From assembly GCA_000708835.1 (NCBI GenBank), contig DF237103.1:1-64000 (forward strand): a stretch of DNA of 64,000 nucleotides, given 5' to 3'. The stretch comes from Klebsormidium nitens. Lineage: Eukaryota > Streptophyta > Klebsormidiophyceae > Klebsormidiales > Klebsormidiaceae. The first letter of the stretch is position 1, and the number at the start of each line of letters is the position of its first letter. Made by a program: the position numbers and the translations under genes. The notes under the pieces are model-generated. The model did not search any database, was not told the origin of the DNA, and worked only from the letters and a program-made list of their open reading frames with translations. Of the stretch, positions 11,259-23,104 are shown one piece after another.

Positions 11259-14200
11259 ATGGCATCTTCTCTCCTGCAAGGCTCTGCTGGTGCAGCTAGA
11301 TTGACACCGGCGCTTGGATCGTCTCAGCGGGCACAGAGGACAGAGGACTGTGGGGTGTGCCAGTGCACTTATGGGCCCCGCAAGGGACCTCAGCAGGCGG
11401 TGGACAGGTAAGAGAGTAACGGCGGGTTACGGGAGAGCACTTGACCAGTATGTATCACATGAGGCACACATGGTCAGCCGTCGCTTCCGCTTGGGGCAGC
11501 TGTTGTGAGACAGTGCGGACTGCTTTGTCAATGCCAGCTTCATGTTTGAATCTGTTGGAATCCAAATTTAAACGATTCACCAGCTTGGCTCTGTGTTGCT
11601 TGAGCTGCAATGGCTGTCTTTTGAAACATACGTTCTGCACACTGGCCTTCTGTCTTAGTGTCGAAAATAACTCACATCACTCTCAAAGTGGAGAAAGCTG
11701 CCACTAGCCCCCTAGAGTGTATGATATCCTGTGACTTGCAGAGCAGCTGCTTACCGCAGAGGTTTTCATTGAAGGCTGTTGCCATTTGAGAATCCTTGTA
11801 AGCATGGATGCGATGATGGCAGTCTGGAGTCCCTTGCTTGTCGGCCTCCGTGGAAGGAATGCTGTATGGGCAAACTGGATTGGGCACTCGTTCTTGTGGA
11901 CAAGTTCTTTGCAGTGTGGGGAGGAAAAACCTGAGCTGGGAGCTCTGGTGGCGCAAATGGATCACGAATCTGCTTCAATCGTCCAAAAACATAGGGCCTT
12001 GTCCGCTATGGATGCACCAACGCCACGTCTGTACTTAGCAGCGAGGCATTACCTTTTTAGGGTTCGCTTTGCTTATGTTGCTGGCGAAGGTCTGCTGAGG
12101 TTCTCGCCTTGGTATGTTTTTATCCCATGCCCCTGGCCAATGAGTGCTTCTCAGGGCCTTCAGGGCTCTGGGGTTGAGAAGTTGGAGTTGACATGACATC
12201 GGCCTTCAATATTGCTTACGATTGCACCTTGTTCGGCTGCCCTTCTTCATGTGCAACTCTGCATTATCCTTTGTTAAGGTGTCCGTTGTTATAACTCCGC
12301 TTCAAGAGGTCCTTTGGGCATTCTCGATGTCGTTCCACCTGGATTCAGGCGGGGTCCATTTCGCGCCAATAAACAATGATTCCGAACTTTTAATTAAAAA
12401 GCTTATATATTCTCTCAATGCTCCAAATTTCACAGCCCCGCCGTGCGTGAATCCGGTGCATTGCAGTGACAAGACTTTCCGCAATGGAGCCGCCGCAACC
12501 GAGCCGCGGCGATTCAGTATATTGCCGCAAACTTTGGCGTAATGCGCATGCTTCAAATTGCCGGGGCCCTCCGGTTCTGCAGGTTCGCTCTGCAGAGCAA
12601 TGCCAGCAACTTCATGGGCGCGAATGTCACTGCAAAGCAGCAGGAGAAGGTGACCAGGACAAGGGGTTCCAAGGTGAGCTAGTGCTGTCTGACAATCGTG
12701 TTTGCGGACCTCGAACCTCATTCTCAGAGTCAGTTGCCCTGGAAAATGCTGGCTATGCTGCTAAGCAGCGGTCAGCTTTGGCTCCTTATGCGGCTGCACA
12801 CACACAGGACGTTGACGCGAGCAGAGTCAAGCTGCGGTCAAAGTGTGGCTGTGTCTGGACACTTATCAGAGCAAATTCTGCTGCAAGTTCTTGGAGACTT
12901 GCAGCCTTGAGGCCCCCCTAGCTTGAGGGTTCCATTATTGAGGGACAGACTCTAGGAACGGTCGCTGATTGCATTTGGTTTGTGAACCCTTTTCCTGAGC
13001 TTTACTCCGGCATAAAGGGGCGTCGGTGCAGAGTAGAGTTGTCTCAGTCGAGTAGGGGCCAAATTTTTGGGACCCTGTGGAAAGGTCGAGGAAGAAAACG
13101 GTGCGGACAAGTGAAAAGAAATTTCTTGCTGATTTCTGCTTCTAGAGCAAGCTGTATCATCCGGTTATGCGCCCATACTCTTACCCCTCCAAGTTGTTGG
13201 TATTCTCAGCTTGATAATGTTTCGCTGAATTTGAGCGAAAGGTTTCATAGACTGTCGGGTATCCTTTTTTTCCAGCACACTTTGCCATATATTTGTTTGG
13301 TGTCGGCAGTGCCCCATTTTTGTTGAACCAGGTTTAATGGGTTTACAATCTTACATGGTGCCCCGTATCTCCGTTTGACACTACTTGTATAATCATTCGT
13401 GGCCAATTTGCTGCAGGCTCAAACCCGAGCGACTGTGGTTCCTGTCGTAGAAGGTATTGGGCCCGAGAAGCCTCCGACCCCGATCCTCGACACCGTCAAC
13501 TATCCAATCCACCTCAAGAACCTCACCGCTAAGGTACGGCAAGCCTCTTGTAACCTCTAATGGAGATGGTAAGATTGACATCGGCAGATTCTGTCCCACA
13601 TCAGCTTTGTTTCATTGCGAGATGCTTCGCCGTATTGCTGAGGTGTTGTTCATTGTAGTTCGCGCGCTTTTGCTTCAGTCCAATGCAGAATGCGCTTGCG
13701 TCTTCCTGTGGTGACAAGCTTGCGCTCGTGCGTTTCTGTCTGACTGCGCAGTCAGACAGAAACCACAGTGTTAAAACAACGTCAGGCGAAAATGCATTTG
13801 GAGGCCCAACGGCAAAAGTTGGAGCTTTCTTGGTACCACATTTCTAATGCAGTGTTCCTGTCCTTCAGTGTAACGGGGAAAGCCTCCCTGGTGACGTGCA
13901 ATCGTTGAGGGCAATTGTCGACCTATTCCCAGAGCTTAGATGTGACCATGCTGTGAGAGGTGGCCGCAACAACTTGGGACTGTAAACGAGTTACGATTGG
14001 GATGTAAGCACCTGTGGCCCTGCGCTGCGCTGCGCTGCGCTGCGGATGGAGTGAACCAGGGACTCAACACAGGGGCTCATAAGGTCGTGGGAATGAAATT
14101 GCACAGCATTCAAAATCAACTATGCACACCTTCACTAAGGAGAGTTCGCATCCCCTGAGGCCCCAGTCTTGCCCCCTTGCAGCAACTGAAGCAGCTGGCA

Positions 14201-17200
14201 TCGGAGCTGCGCGCAGAGGTTATTCACACAGTGTCCAAGACTGGCGGCCACCTGGGGAGCAGCCTGGGTGTTGTCGAGCTGACAGTTGCACTGCACCACG
14301 TGTTTGACTGCCCTGACGACAAGATTCTGTGGGACGTCGGACATCAGGTATGGGACCACATGCCCTTTCACACGGTTCCATTTGGCGGCCTGAGTGCATT
14401 CAGTTCCTCTCCTGAAATGGATAGGTCTGGGAGAGTTGACCTTATCATGTGTGGTGAATAAAGCCGCCTTGGTTTTCAGCTCTTTCTGCCTGCTGGCTGC
14501 TTTGAAAAGCGTAGCCCAAGCATTCATCTGTTCCCTCCATAACGCGCTGTCGCTTCTTAGCAAGCAACTGGGGAGACGCTCAGACTCTATCCGCTACGTG
14601 TTTGCTCGAAGTGTGAAAATCGGTACGACTAGATGCAGCCCCGCTGCACCTGTTTGATTCACAGACACCAGATGTGGTTCCAAAACGTGCAGTAACTCAG
14701 ACTTCAGGAACCAGGAAAGCAAGCATCCTGGTTGGATATTTGTGTGAGTGGCCGGCCTAAGAGTACCGCCTTCCCTTCTGCAGGCATACCCCCACAAGAT
14801 CCTGACAGGGCGGCGATCCCGGATGCACACCATCCGACAAACAGATGGCCTTTCTGGGTTTACCAAGCGGGCGGAGAGCGAGTATGATTGCTTCGGGGCA
14901 GGACACTCGTCCACTACTATTTCGGCGGGACTGGGTAAGATTCTCAGCAACTTCCATGTGTACAGAGTACTGAGGGAAAATCGTGCAAGAAGAAGGGGCA
15001 GAACACTTGTGAATTGGTGCGAGCCAAACTTATTCCCGACATTGACAAGTTCGTGACATGCGATTTGGGGAGCGGGGTCGGGTCGCTTGTGGAGAATCTT
15101 GTGAGAAGATCCGGCTTAGCTTGTAGGCAGCGCATGCTGCTCTAAGTTTTGTCCTCGCCGTATCCCATGCATCGTTACCAACTTTCTTCCACTTGTGAAA
15201 CCCGTCCACCTTCCAAGTTGGTACGTCTAAGCAGTACAGCAGCTATGTCCACGAGAGGGTTGTTGAAGGACCTTTCTCAGCTTTGACTGCATGTTGTGTT
15301 CCTCTTTAACTGGAATTTATGACAGCGGCGACAAGGAGCTGACCCATGCCACTGTTTGCTCAGGCATGGCGGTCGGACGGGACCTGAAGAAGAGAGACAA
15401 TCACGTCATTGCTGTTATCGGAGATGGAGCAGTAAGTTCTTGCTTCGTTGTCTTTCAGCGTTGCACTGCGCTTCAGATGATCCTTAAGCAGGGACTTGCA
15501 TAGCCCATGGTTTCGTTGAAAAGCAGGTGGCAAATTCTCAGTTGAACGAGTTCTTCTCGGTAATTATAGATTGCAGTAGCTGCCTTAAAGCTAAGCCTGT
15601 AATCAAGTTGAAGGTATAGATGGCAATAGCTGCAGCTTGAGACTACCGCAACCATTTTCGTTGGTCCTGGCAACGGTATCTGCTGCCAAACCAAGTTGCA
15701 GAAAGCTTTCTGGTTGCTGACGACTGGATGACTTGTGTGCCAGATGACGGCGGGTCAAGCATACGAGGCCATGAACAACGCTGGGTACCTTGACACCAAC
15801 ATGATCGTCATCCTGAACGACAACAAGCAGGTGAGATTTGGCTGCGAAGCACTGTCGTGGGGGGATCAGCGGAGATCAGCGGGAACTGCTGAAGAAATAG
15901 GCAGAGGCAACCAGAGCTTGTGCCGTAGCCACGGTTCACAAAATGGTCGATTTAACTTTCAGTTTGCAACCCCATTGCTGGGAATGAGATTTGGTTGGTA
16001 AGGCGTTTTCCGAAAGTTCTGCCTGAAATGCTGGTTGTCTGCTTTCTATGGCCAAAATCTTTGGAAGGGCTTTTGAAGCTGCTACGTTTGCCCTTGTTGA
16101 TCGCCAACTGGACCTCAGTGAAATGCAACCCCATGTGTCAAGTACCCTGAACCCCATCATCTTCAGTATTTCAAACTTGGTTTCAAATTGTTGTAGGTGT
16201 CCCTCCCCACCGCCAACCTGGACGGCCCCACACGCCCCGTGGGCGCGCTCTCGAGCGCGCTCGCGCGCCTTAACGCGAACCGCCCCCTCCGCGAGCTGCG
16301 CGAGGTCGCGAAGTCCATGACCAAGAGCATCGGTGGGCCCGTGCACGAAGTCGCGGCGAAGGTCGACGAGTACGCGCGCGGGATGATCAGTGGAAGCGGA
16401 AGTACCTTCTTCGAGGAGCTGGGGTTGTATTACATTGGGCCGGTGGATGGGCACAGTATCGAGGATCTGGTGACGATCCTGAGGGAGGTGAAGAGCACGA
16501 ACTCGGCGGGTCCGGTGCTGATCCACGCCGTTACGGAGAAGGGCAAAGGGTAAGGGGGTAACGGACTTACTGCTGAGGTGTCAAGTCTTGTGGGAGTTCT
16601 GTCTATCTCCTCCTGTTTCTGAGATCCTGCTTGGCGATGTTGATCTGATGCGTGTGCTAGGGTCCTGTTCGCATAGTTGTCCCCTTGAAGTGCCTTCGAA
16701 GGGTAGCCAACCGACAAGAGTTAGGATAAACAACAGAAGGAACGAGTGTCTTACTCTCGAATATGCCTACCGAAACGTTGATCAGGCCAGACCAGGTAGG
16801 ACCGCTGCTCAAAAGCTGCAGTTTGATGGACGTATCTACAGACGTCGAACTCTGAAACTGTCTCCTTGTTCGCAGCTACGACTTTGCTGAGAAGGCGGCC
16901 GACAAGTACCACGGGGTGGTGCCGTTCGACGTTGTCTCCGGCAAGCAGAACAAGAAGAAGGGCAAGACGTCCTCCTACACGCAGTACTTCGCTGGTGAGA
17001 CCCGCTGGAGCTGGAAGTGACGTCAGAGATGGTCAAGGAGGTTGTTTGAATTGGCTTTTGACGCTGTCGTCAGCCGTCTTTCCGCTTGCATTCATCTTCC
17101 AACCTCGTTGACGAAAGAAGACTCGCCGTCTTGAAGTACTCAAAAGTGCTATATCGCTTGTTGACTCTGACAGAGCCCGTGCAGTCGTTCAGTTTGCAGT

Positions 17201-20200
17201 GGCAATTTCCATTCTAGTGTTCTCTTTTCAAGACAAGCTTGCAAAACACATGTTGCCTCCTGATCTATCATCTCAAGCGCAGAGGCCAGAAATGCTACAA
17301 CCTCGATTCTCGTGAGGCAGCTTAAGCGCAGAGGTCAATCCGATTATCGCAGATTCTGTGCTGCCCTTCCAGGCTCATCGTCTTTCAGAATCGTTTCGTC
17401 AAGCGCTTTTCAGTCTGATGTGTTTACATCCACTAAACAGGAGTTCCGAATGTGTTCCACGTTTCTCTCCAGATGCCCTGCTTGCCGAAGCGGAAGCGTA
17501 CCCTGCCGTTGTTGCGATCCACGCTGCGATGGGAGCAATACGAGTTGAACTACCTTCCAGAATCTTTTCGAGCGCTTTGCTTTTGACTCGGTTCTCTAAA
17601 AACCCCTCAAAATGAAGCACCGTGACTAAATTGGTTCCACGTTTCTCTCCAGATGCCCTGGTTGCCGAAGCGGAAGCAGACCCTGCCGTTGTGGCGATCC
17701 ACGCTGCGATGGGAGGCGGTACCGGGTTGAACTACTTCCAGAAGCGCTTCCCCAAGCGTTGCTTTGACGTCGGGATCGCGGAGCAGCACGCGGTCACATT
17801 TGCCGCGGGGCTGGCTACCGAGGGCCTTAAGCCCTTCTGCGCCATCTACTCGACGTTCCTGCAAAGGGGGTATGATCAGGTGAGGAATCGACTCTATCCT
17901 CTTTACCTACATCGTCTCTCGACTGCGAAAACAGTGGCTCACAGTGCAGGGATGGGTGCCGCAGAGGCCTTCACCGTGCTGCAGAAGGTACTCGATCTGC
18001 ACTTGCAAATTTGGGTTGTGGTACTTTGTTCGAGGTTGATTTGCCAGTGCGATAGCGACACCTCTGGACACACTCAATATTCTAAGCCCTTTGCAGCTCT
18101 TGAAGCCACTTCGAAATTTCGCCTTCCTAAAAGCCTCCTGTCTCCGTTTCCCATTTTTGCGGCTTTTCCGCTGCTGCTTACCCGTGTTGACTTCACATGT
18201 TGACAATCCCTTCGAGGGACAGAGCCTCCAATTCCCAGCGCCCTTTCCTCTTCTGTGAACCGTCCTCAGGCGTTTTCGGTAATCCGATGTTCTTCCCGTC
18301 CCTTTGCAGGTCTGCCACGACGTCTCGCTCCAGAAGTTGCCAGTCCGCTTTGCAATGGACAGGGCAGGCCTCGTGGGGGCCGATGGCCCGACGCACGCGG
18401 GCGCCTTTGACGTTACGTACATGTGAGCAGTCGATGTTCCTTCTTGCACAAAATCTTTCAGCTACCGTTTGGAATGCCATCGAGCTTCAAAAATAGTGGG
18501 TGAGAGTTTATCTACAGGTGCTCAGTGTTGAGTTTTCCAGTTTTGTTGAAGCGAGGAACCATCTTGTGTTAAGCACTGACGAATCCAGAGCTGACATGCC
18601 AGCCGTGTCGAGACCTCCTTGTACTAATTCATGTCCAGCGCCCGGTTCGTAACTTCTAACAAGGGGATATTGAGATACTCTTCAGAGCATTATAAGATTT
18701 TCCGCTGACCTCTCATTTTTCCGAGTGCAGGGCGACGCTGCCCCACATGATCGTCATGGCCCCCTCTGATGAAGCCGAACTTTTCCACATGGTAAGCAAG
18801 AGCCTTCCAAGGCCAACTTTCGTAGGACTTGTTTCAGATATCTGTTCCTTACTGTCTGAGGTACCTACTTTTCCTTCTGTTGCCTCAGAGGCCTTCTTTG
18901 GTTCCGACTCTTCTGCTGAAGCAGCCTCGATGTGCCCTTCCGACAGCAGGAGCTCCTTCTAATGATTCTATTTCCCAGCAGCAGCAGGGTCTTTTTGCCG
19001 ATCTCAACTGTATTTTTTAAAGGAGCAGCACCGGTTTCTGTTCTTTGTCTTTTATCTTATCCCGTCTCAACACACGTAACACACGTATCGTCGCTTAAAT
19101 CCATTCGTACAGGGTCCCTTTTGCGCGTAGACAAACCAACTCAACAAGCTAGGAGACAGATTCCCAGGTGGCTATGTTGCTGGGATTTGACGACCAGCCC
19201 AGCTGCTTCCAGTAGGACGTGAAGTCGTTGTAGACACGTAGACACGTATCCAGACCTTCACTTGTGTGAGAAAAGTCCGAGTTCTGTGACAAACTTGATC
19301 TCGACCACCCACACGTTTCCACGTTGTAGTCGATCCCAACAAAGACTAACTTTCACGAAGAGACATTGCTTCTTCACTTGAAATATTGCAGGTGGCCACT
19401 GCCGCTGCGATTGATGACCAGCCCAGTTGCTTCCAATCAAACACGATCTCGTCGTCTACTCGTAACCACACCTAAGCCACTCGAACAAATAATAAACCCA
19501 GTAAAAAACCCTTCCAGGTGGCCACTGCCGCCGCAATTGACGACCAGCCCAGTTGCTTCCGGTACCCCCGTGGGAACGGCATCGGCGTACCCCTCCCCGC
19601 CAACAACAAGGGCATGGTACTACCCATTGGGAAGGGGCGCATCCTGCGCGAGGGGACCGATGTTGCGTTCTTGGCGTACGGAACCATCGCCCAAAACTGC
19701 CTGGCGGCCTCTGACCTGCTGTCCGATAGTGGGGTATCTGCGACCGTGGCAGACGCAAGGTGAGACACGACGGGGGCCGCAGCTTACCTTTATCTATCTC
19801 AGTTTACGCTTCCTGGGCTTTTACGACAGTATTGGCAAGTCTGAACGTAGCGATGCTGACGCAAGGAACCATCGCCCAAAATTGGTTGGTGGCAGCAGAC
19901 CTGCTGTCCAAGAGCGGGGTGCCTGGCCCCTTGACGGTGGCAAACTGAGAGTTTGAGCTGTGAATGTATGGGATTGTTATTTCAAAATCCAGGCTTTTGT
20001 GTACATCCATGAGATTTGGACGTCGCGTTTGTGGCCCAACAATTGACCGCCCACAATCGTCCAATGGCCGCTGACCTACTTTTCAGACCTGGGTGTGTGT
20101 AGCATACCCGGGGTGAAGGTTTGGTATCCGCAAGGATTCGGGCAAAATTTCTTCGTTGTTTTGTGGCCTGAAAAGGATGCAGAGTCACCGCTGGCCTGTG

Positions 20201-21448
20201 TCGCCCGCTGGCCTGTGTCGCCCGCTGGCCTGTGTCGCCCTTACTGAGTGCCTCGTTCGTTAGCAAGAGGTGGACGGGGTGTGGACGCCAAGCAAAGGCT
20301 TTCTCGCCCTAGCATTCCTAGCTCACAAGGGCTAGGTAGCTACACTTCCGAGTGGAGGGATTGTCGACGGCGGATTCACTGCCCGTTTCCGTGCAGAGAA
20401 CAGTGGAAACGTGCAGAGAACAGTGAAGTTTCTCGCCCCGCATATCGAGTTCAGGAGCTGTGGGAAAACGGTGAAAGCCGGGACCATTGGAACATTTTGC
20501 TTCTTGTTCGCAGGTTTTGCAAGCCGCTCGACCGGAAGCTGAAGTCCTCAAACCCTTGGCAAATTTCAGAAGCAGATTTTGCCTTTCATCATTATTGACC
20601 TTTAGACGTCGAAAGGACGTTTCTGCATGCTATAACACAACGGCTCCTCCGCAGGTTCTGCAAGCCGCTCGACCAAGAGCTGATCCGGCGGCTGGCGCGC
20701 GAGCACCGTGTACTGATCACCGTTGAGGAGGGCTCCATCGGCGGCTTTGGGAGCCACGTCACCTTCTTCATGCAAATGGACGGACTGCTCGACTCGGGCA
20801 AACTGAAGGTGAGAGTTTTGGTCAAAGTTTTGGTCACCTTGGAATTTTACCCACCTTGCATGTTTTGCCCACCTCCCTTTACTGTTTCTTTGTCGATCTA
20901 TATGCTTCCTCTCTGCCGTATAGAACCTCACAATGCGGATTGCGCAAACGCGACTTTGGACAACAAAAAAGGTGGGGGCCTTGGCAATCAGGAGCCCTTC
21001 AACTCGATGGGGACAGTCACTGGCCACGTGTAATTGTGCTCTGTCTGAAAGGCTAGTTGAGATTGGTTCTGACTGCAAAGTATCTATCTGGAAGGAGCCT
21101 CAAACATGCTGACGAGAGTTCCTGGACCTTGATGGAGTTACGAATTAATTCGTTTATGTATGTCATTGAAGCGGCCAATGTCATTGGTATCAGGTCTCGA
21201 GCGAGAAACCCGGTTCTTTTTGTCAAGAAGTTTATGAAGATCTCAAGAAGTTTACGTATTGAATTTTCTTGCATCTCGTACAGATTCGTCAAATGATTCT
21301 GCCCGACATTTACATCGACCACGGATCCCCGGCCGCCCAGTTGGAACAAGCGGGACTGACGGCCGGCCAGATTGCGGGGACCGCGTTGAGGTTGTTGGGC
21401 AATGACCGGGAAGCTCTCGCTCTAGCCGGCAGGCAGATGTCGAAGTAG
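11259..21448 (+). CDS. DXS: 1-deoxy-D-xylulose-5-phosphate synthase, plastid (15 exons, 753 aa)
   Basis: Exons: 11259-11407, 12583-12673, 13417-13533, 14183-14347, 14784-14934, 15364-15431, 15744-15830, 16197-16549, 16876-16994, 17653-17879, 18310-18422, 18731-18791, 19518-19759, 20655-20808, 21284-21448. All phases agree and give 753 residues. DXS condenses pyruvate and glyceraldehyde 3-phosphate using thiamine diphosphate, the first step of the plastid MEP isoprenoid pathway. Residues 1 to about 80 look like a transit peptide and linker. The TPP domain shows [31 protein letters not shown] with the later NDN, and DGPT. The transketolase pyrimidine domain has FDVGIAEQH with the catalytic Glu near 477, then [14 protein letters not shown]. 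The C-terminal domain ends at [11 protein letters not shown] and GRQMSK. The short second exon (91 nt) is supported by phase and a good acceptor and donor. It is slightly longer than typical plant DXS (about 710-720 residues). Confidence 0.98.
13732..13763. repeat. 32-bp perfect palindrome without spacer in DXS intron 3
   Basis: The left arm GTTTCTGTCTGACTGC (13732-13747) is followed directly by its exact reverse complement (13748-13763). It lies in an intron, about 200 bp after exon 3. Confidence 0.92.
14021..14045. repeat. TGCGC pentanucleotide microsatellite, 5 units
   Basis: Four TGCGC units and one TGCGG unit occur in DXS intron 3. Confidence 0.9.
17453..17590 (+). repeat. Exon-edge echo: acceptor edge of DXS exon 10
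   Basis: About 135 nt here are near-identical to 17632-17767. The copy includes the acceptor GTTTCTCTCCAG and the first 75-115 nt of exon 10 (real start 17653), offset by about 180 bp. The copy has lost the reading frame towards its end (GGGAGCAATACGAG against GGAGGCGGTACCGG). A possible older third copy sits near 17385-17410. Confidence 0.92.
19160..19436 (+). repeat. Exon-edge echoes: acceptor edge of DXS exon 13, 2 copies
   Basis: Copies at about 19163-19205 and 19387-19435 precede the real exon start at 19518. The nearer copy is almost perfect over GCAGGTGGCCACTGCCGC and GACCAGCCCAGTTGCTTCC. The farther copy keeps a CCCAG acceptor but is more diverged. Neither has an obvious donor soon after it. 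Confidence 0.92.
19825..20085 (+). repeat. Exon-edge echoes: donor side of DXS exon 13, 2-3 copies
   Basis: The last 85 or so nucleotides of exon 13 (real end 19759) recur at 19857-19945 (sharing GGAACCATCGCCCAAAA and GACCTGCTGTCC) and again, more decayed, at 20015-20085. A fragment at 19825-19860 may be another remnant. The GGTGAG donor is lost in these copies. This exon therefore has echoes on both sides. Confidence 0.85.
20190..20241. repeat. Three tandem 17-nt units in DXS intron 13
   Basis: CTGGCCTGTGTCGCCCG is repeated three times, exactly except for the last base. A nearby pair of 15-mers, GTGCAGAGAACAGTG, lies at 20391-20405 and 20411-20425. Confidence 0.92.
20500..20550 (+). repeat. 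Exon-edge echo: acceptor edge of DXS exon 14
   Basis: The sequence TTCGCAGGTTTTGCAAGCCG and the following CTCGACC.GAAGCTGA match the real acceptor and first 30 nt of exon 14 (starts 20655), 140 bp downstream. The AG is intact. Confidence 0.92.
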
Positions 21449-23104
21449 GGCAGTTGTTCCGGCGGAAAGCTTCCCGTTTCAAGTTGCTGGAAGCGAAGTC
21501 TAATGCTTTTGTGTTGGAAGTAGCATAGATACATTAAGTGGCAGAAAGAGAGAGAATTTGCATGGGGAGCTCGTCTCCTGTTCGCCCAAAGCGGGGGGCT
21601 TTGACGGAGATGAGGGACCGGAATCTTGCGTTAAGGGCGCCGAGAGCCCTATTAGATCAGGTCGGATTCTACCAGCATGTGACATCTAGAGCTGAACCAG
21701 GGTCATACGTTAGATACCACACAGCAGTCTTTAAAGAGGGCGTCGGAGGACCGGTCCTACCTCAAGCGACCAAATAATTGCCTCGCAACATAGCCATTTG
21801 GGTCGCCGAAGGCACTTTTTGAGATGGAATCTGAGCCATCCGATGAAATTTCCCCTCGGACTCAGATGCACGAGTGTACCTTGAAGTCTGACGCCCTCTT
21901 TGAAGGAGTCCTACTTTTCGACCCTCGGCCACGCGTTCGTGTATGTCACCAGAGGTAGTTCTTTAAATAAGTGCACCGTACAAGGCTCATGTCTCGTCTG
22001 GACGCTCGTGAGGTCGGATTTTATATTGGTGCGCAATCTTCAGATTTTACGTGCAAGTCACTGTATGCAAGCCTGGGCCTCACTATTCTCTCGCCCAACA
22101 GGCTCCCGTGACCCACTTTTAGAGTGTCAATTACCTACGTTGTCATGACTCATGACCACAAAGGCCAAACTTAGTATCGTCATCGATCATCATGGCAATT
22201 GAACTCGATGGTTCCGTCGAGCTCCTGTCTAAGATAATATGTGCAGTGCTTGCATTCAACGACGTTAAATTGGTCCAGCAGACGCTGAAATTCGTCCAAC
22301 TCAAACTAATCAGAATATATTCAACGGCCTTCGTAAACGGCCATATGACATGATGCACTCCTTAATCCCAGCTTAAGTCTCAGCGGCAGATCGGTCTGCC
22401 GCGCTCTAGCATGCATAGCAGTACTTCTGTTCGGCATTGTCTTCTATATGTTGCTGCATATTGTAGCTTGGCGATTTACTCCATAATGTGGTTAATTCAC
22501 TAATGATGTCGGTCTATAGCAACGTAATCAATCGTGCTTGCCGCGCGTCGCCCTACTAAGCATGCAAGCAGATCTGCTATTTCAGTCTACATAACACTGG
22601 CGGCTCCAACTGACATTCTTGCATCTTGTCGGCAATACATTGGCCACGCGTGACTAGCTTAAACAAACCATTTCTCTACGGTGCAAAACCGGATCGTAGA
22701 CTCGATCATTCCTTTAAGTATGCGCTGGATCGAGATATCAGTCACGTAACAACATACGGTAATAAGACCCGGTAATGAGATTACCTGACCCATGCAAACA
22801 AAGGTAGTGAGGGACATAAAAGATATTATAAAATCAGCTAGATGAAATGAAGCATAAGAGTAGGGCGAATATGATACGTCCAACATGATCATTTGGCGTG
22901 CGAGCTTGATCTTGTTGAAACGCCACTTTCACTCACAATTACTATGCATGTCCCGAAATCGACACGCCAGTTCAGTCTATCCAAACTGATCCACTTCATA
23001 TTCGTGATCACTACAGTCCAGTTTCTCTGCTTTCTTAAAAGCATCGTCGTTCTTCCAAAATTGGGTGACTACGTTCCCGACCTAGTTCAGAACCCTCTAT
23101 CAAT
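21449..23104. other. Intergenic, convergent 3' ends of DXS and SDR-A
   Basis: This is a tail-to-tail spacer of 1.66 kb, AT-richer than the neighbouring exons. No gene is supported. It contains an imperfect inverted repeat: about 19 nt at 21729-21747 (core AAAGAGGGCGTC) pairs with 21886-21904 (core GACGCCCTCTTT), separated by about 140 bp, with a weaker inner pair. This could be a degenerate MITE-like hairpin. Confidence 0.55.
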
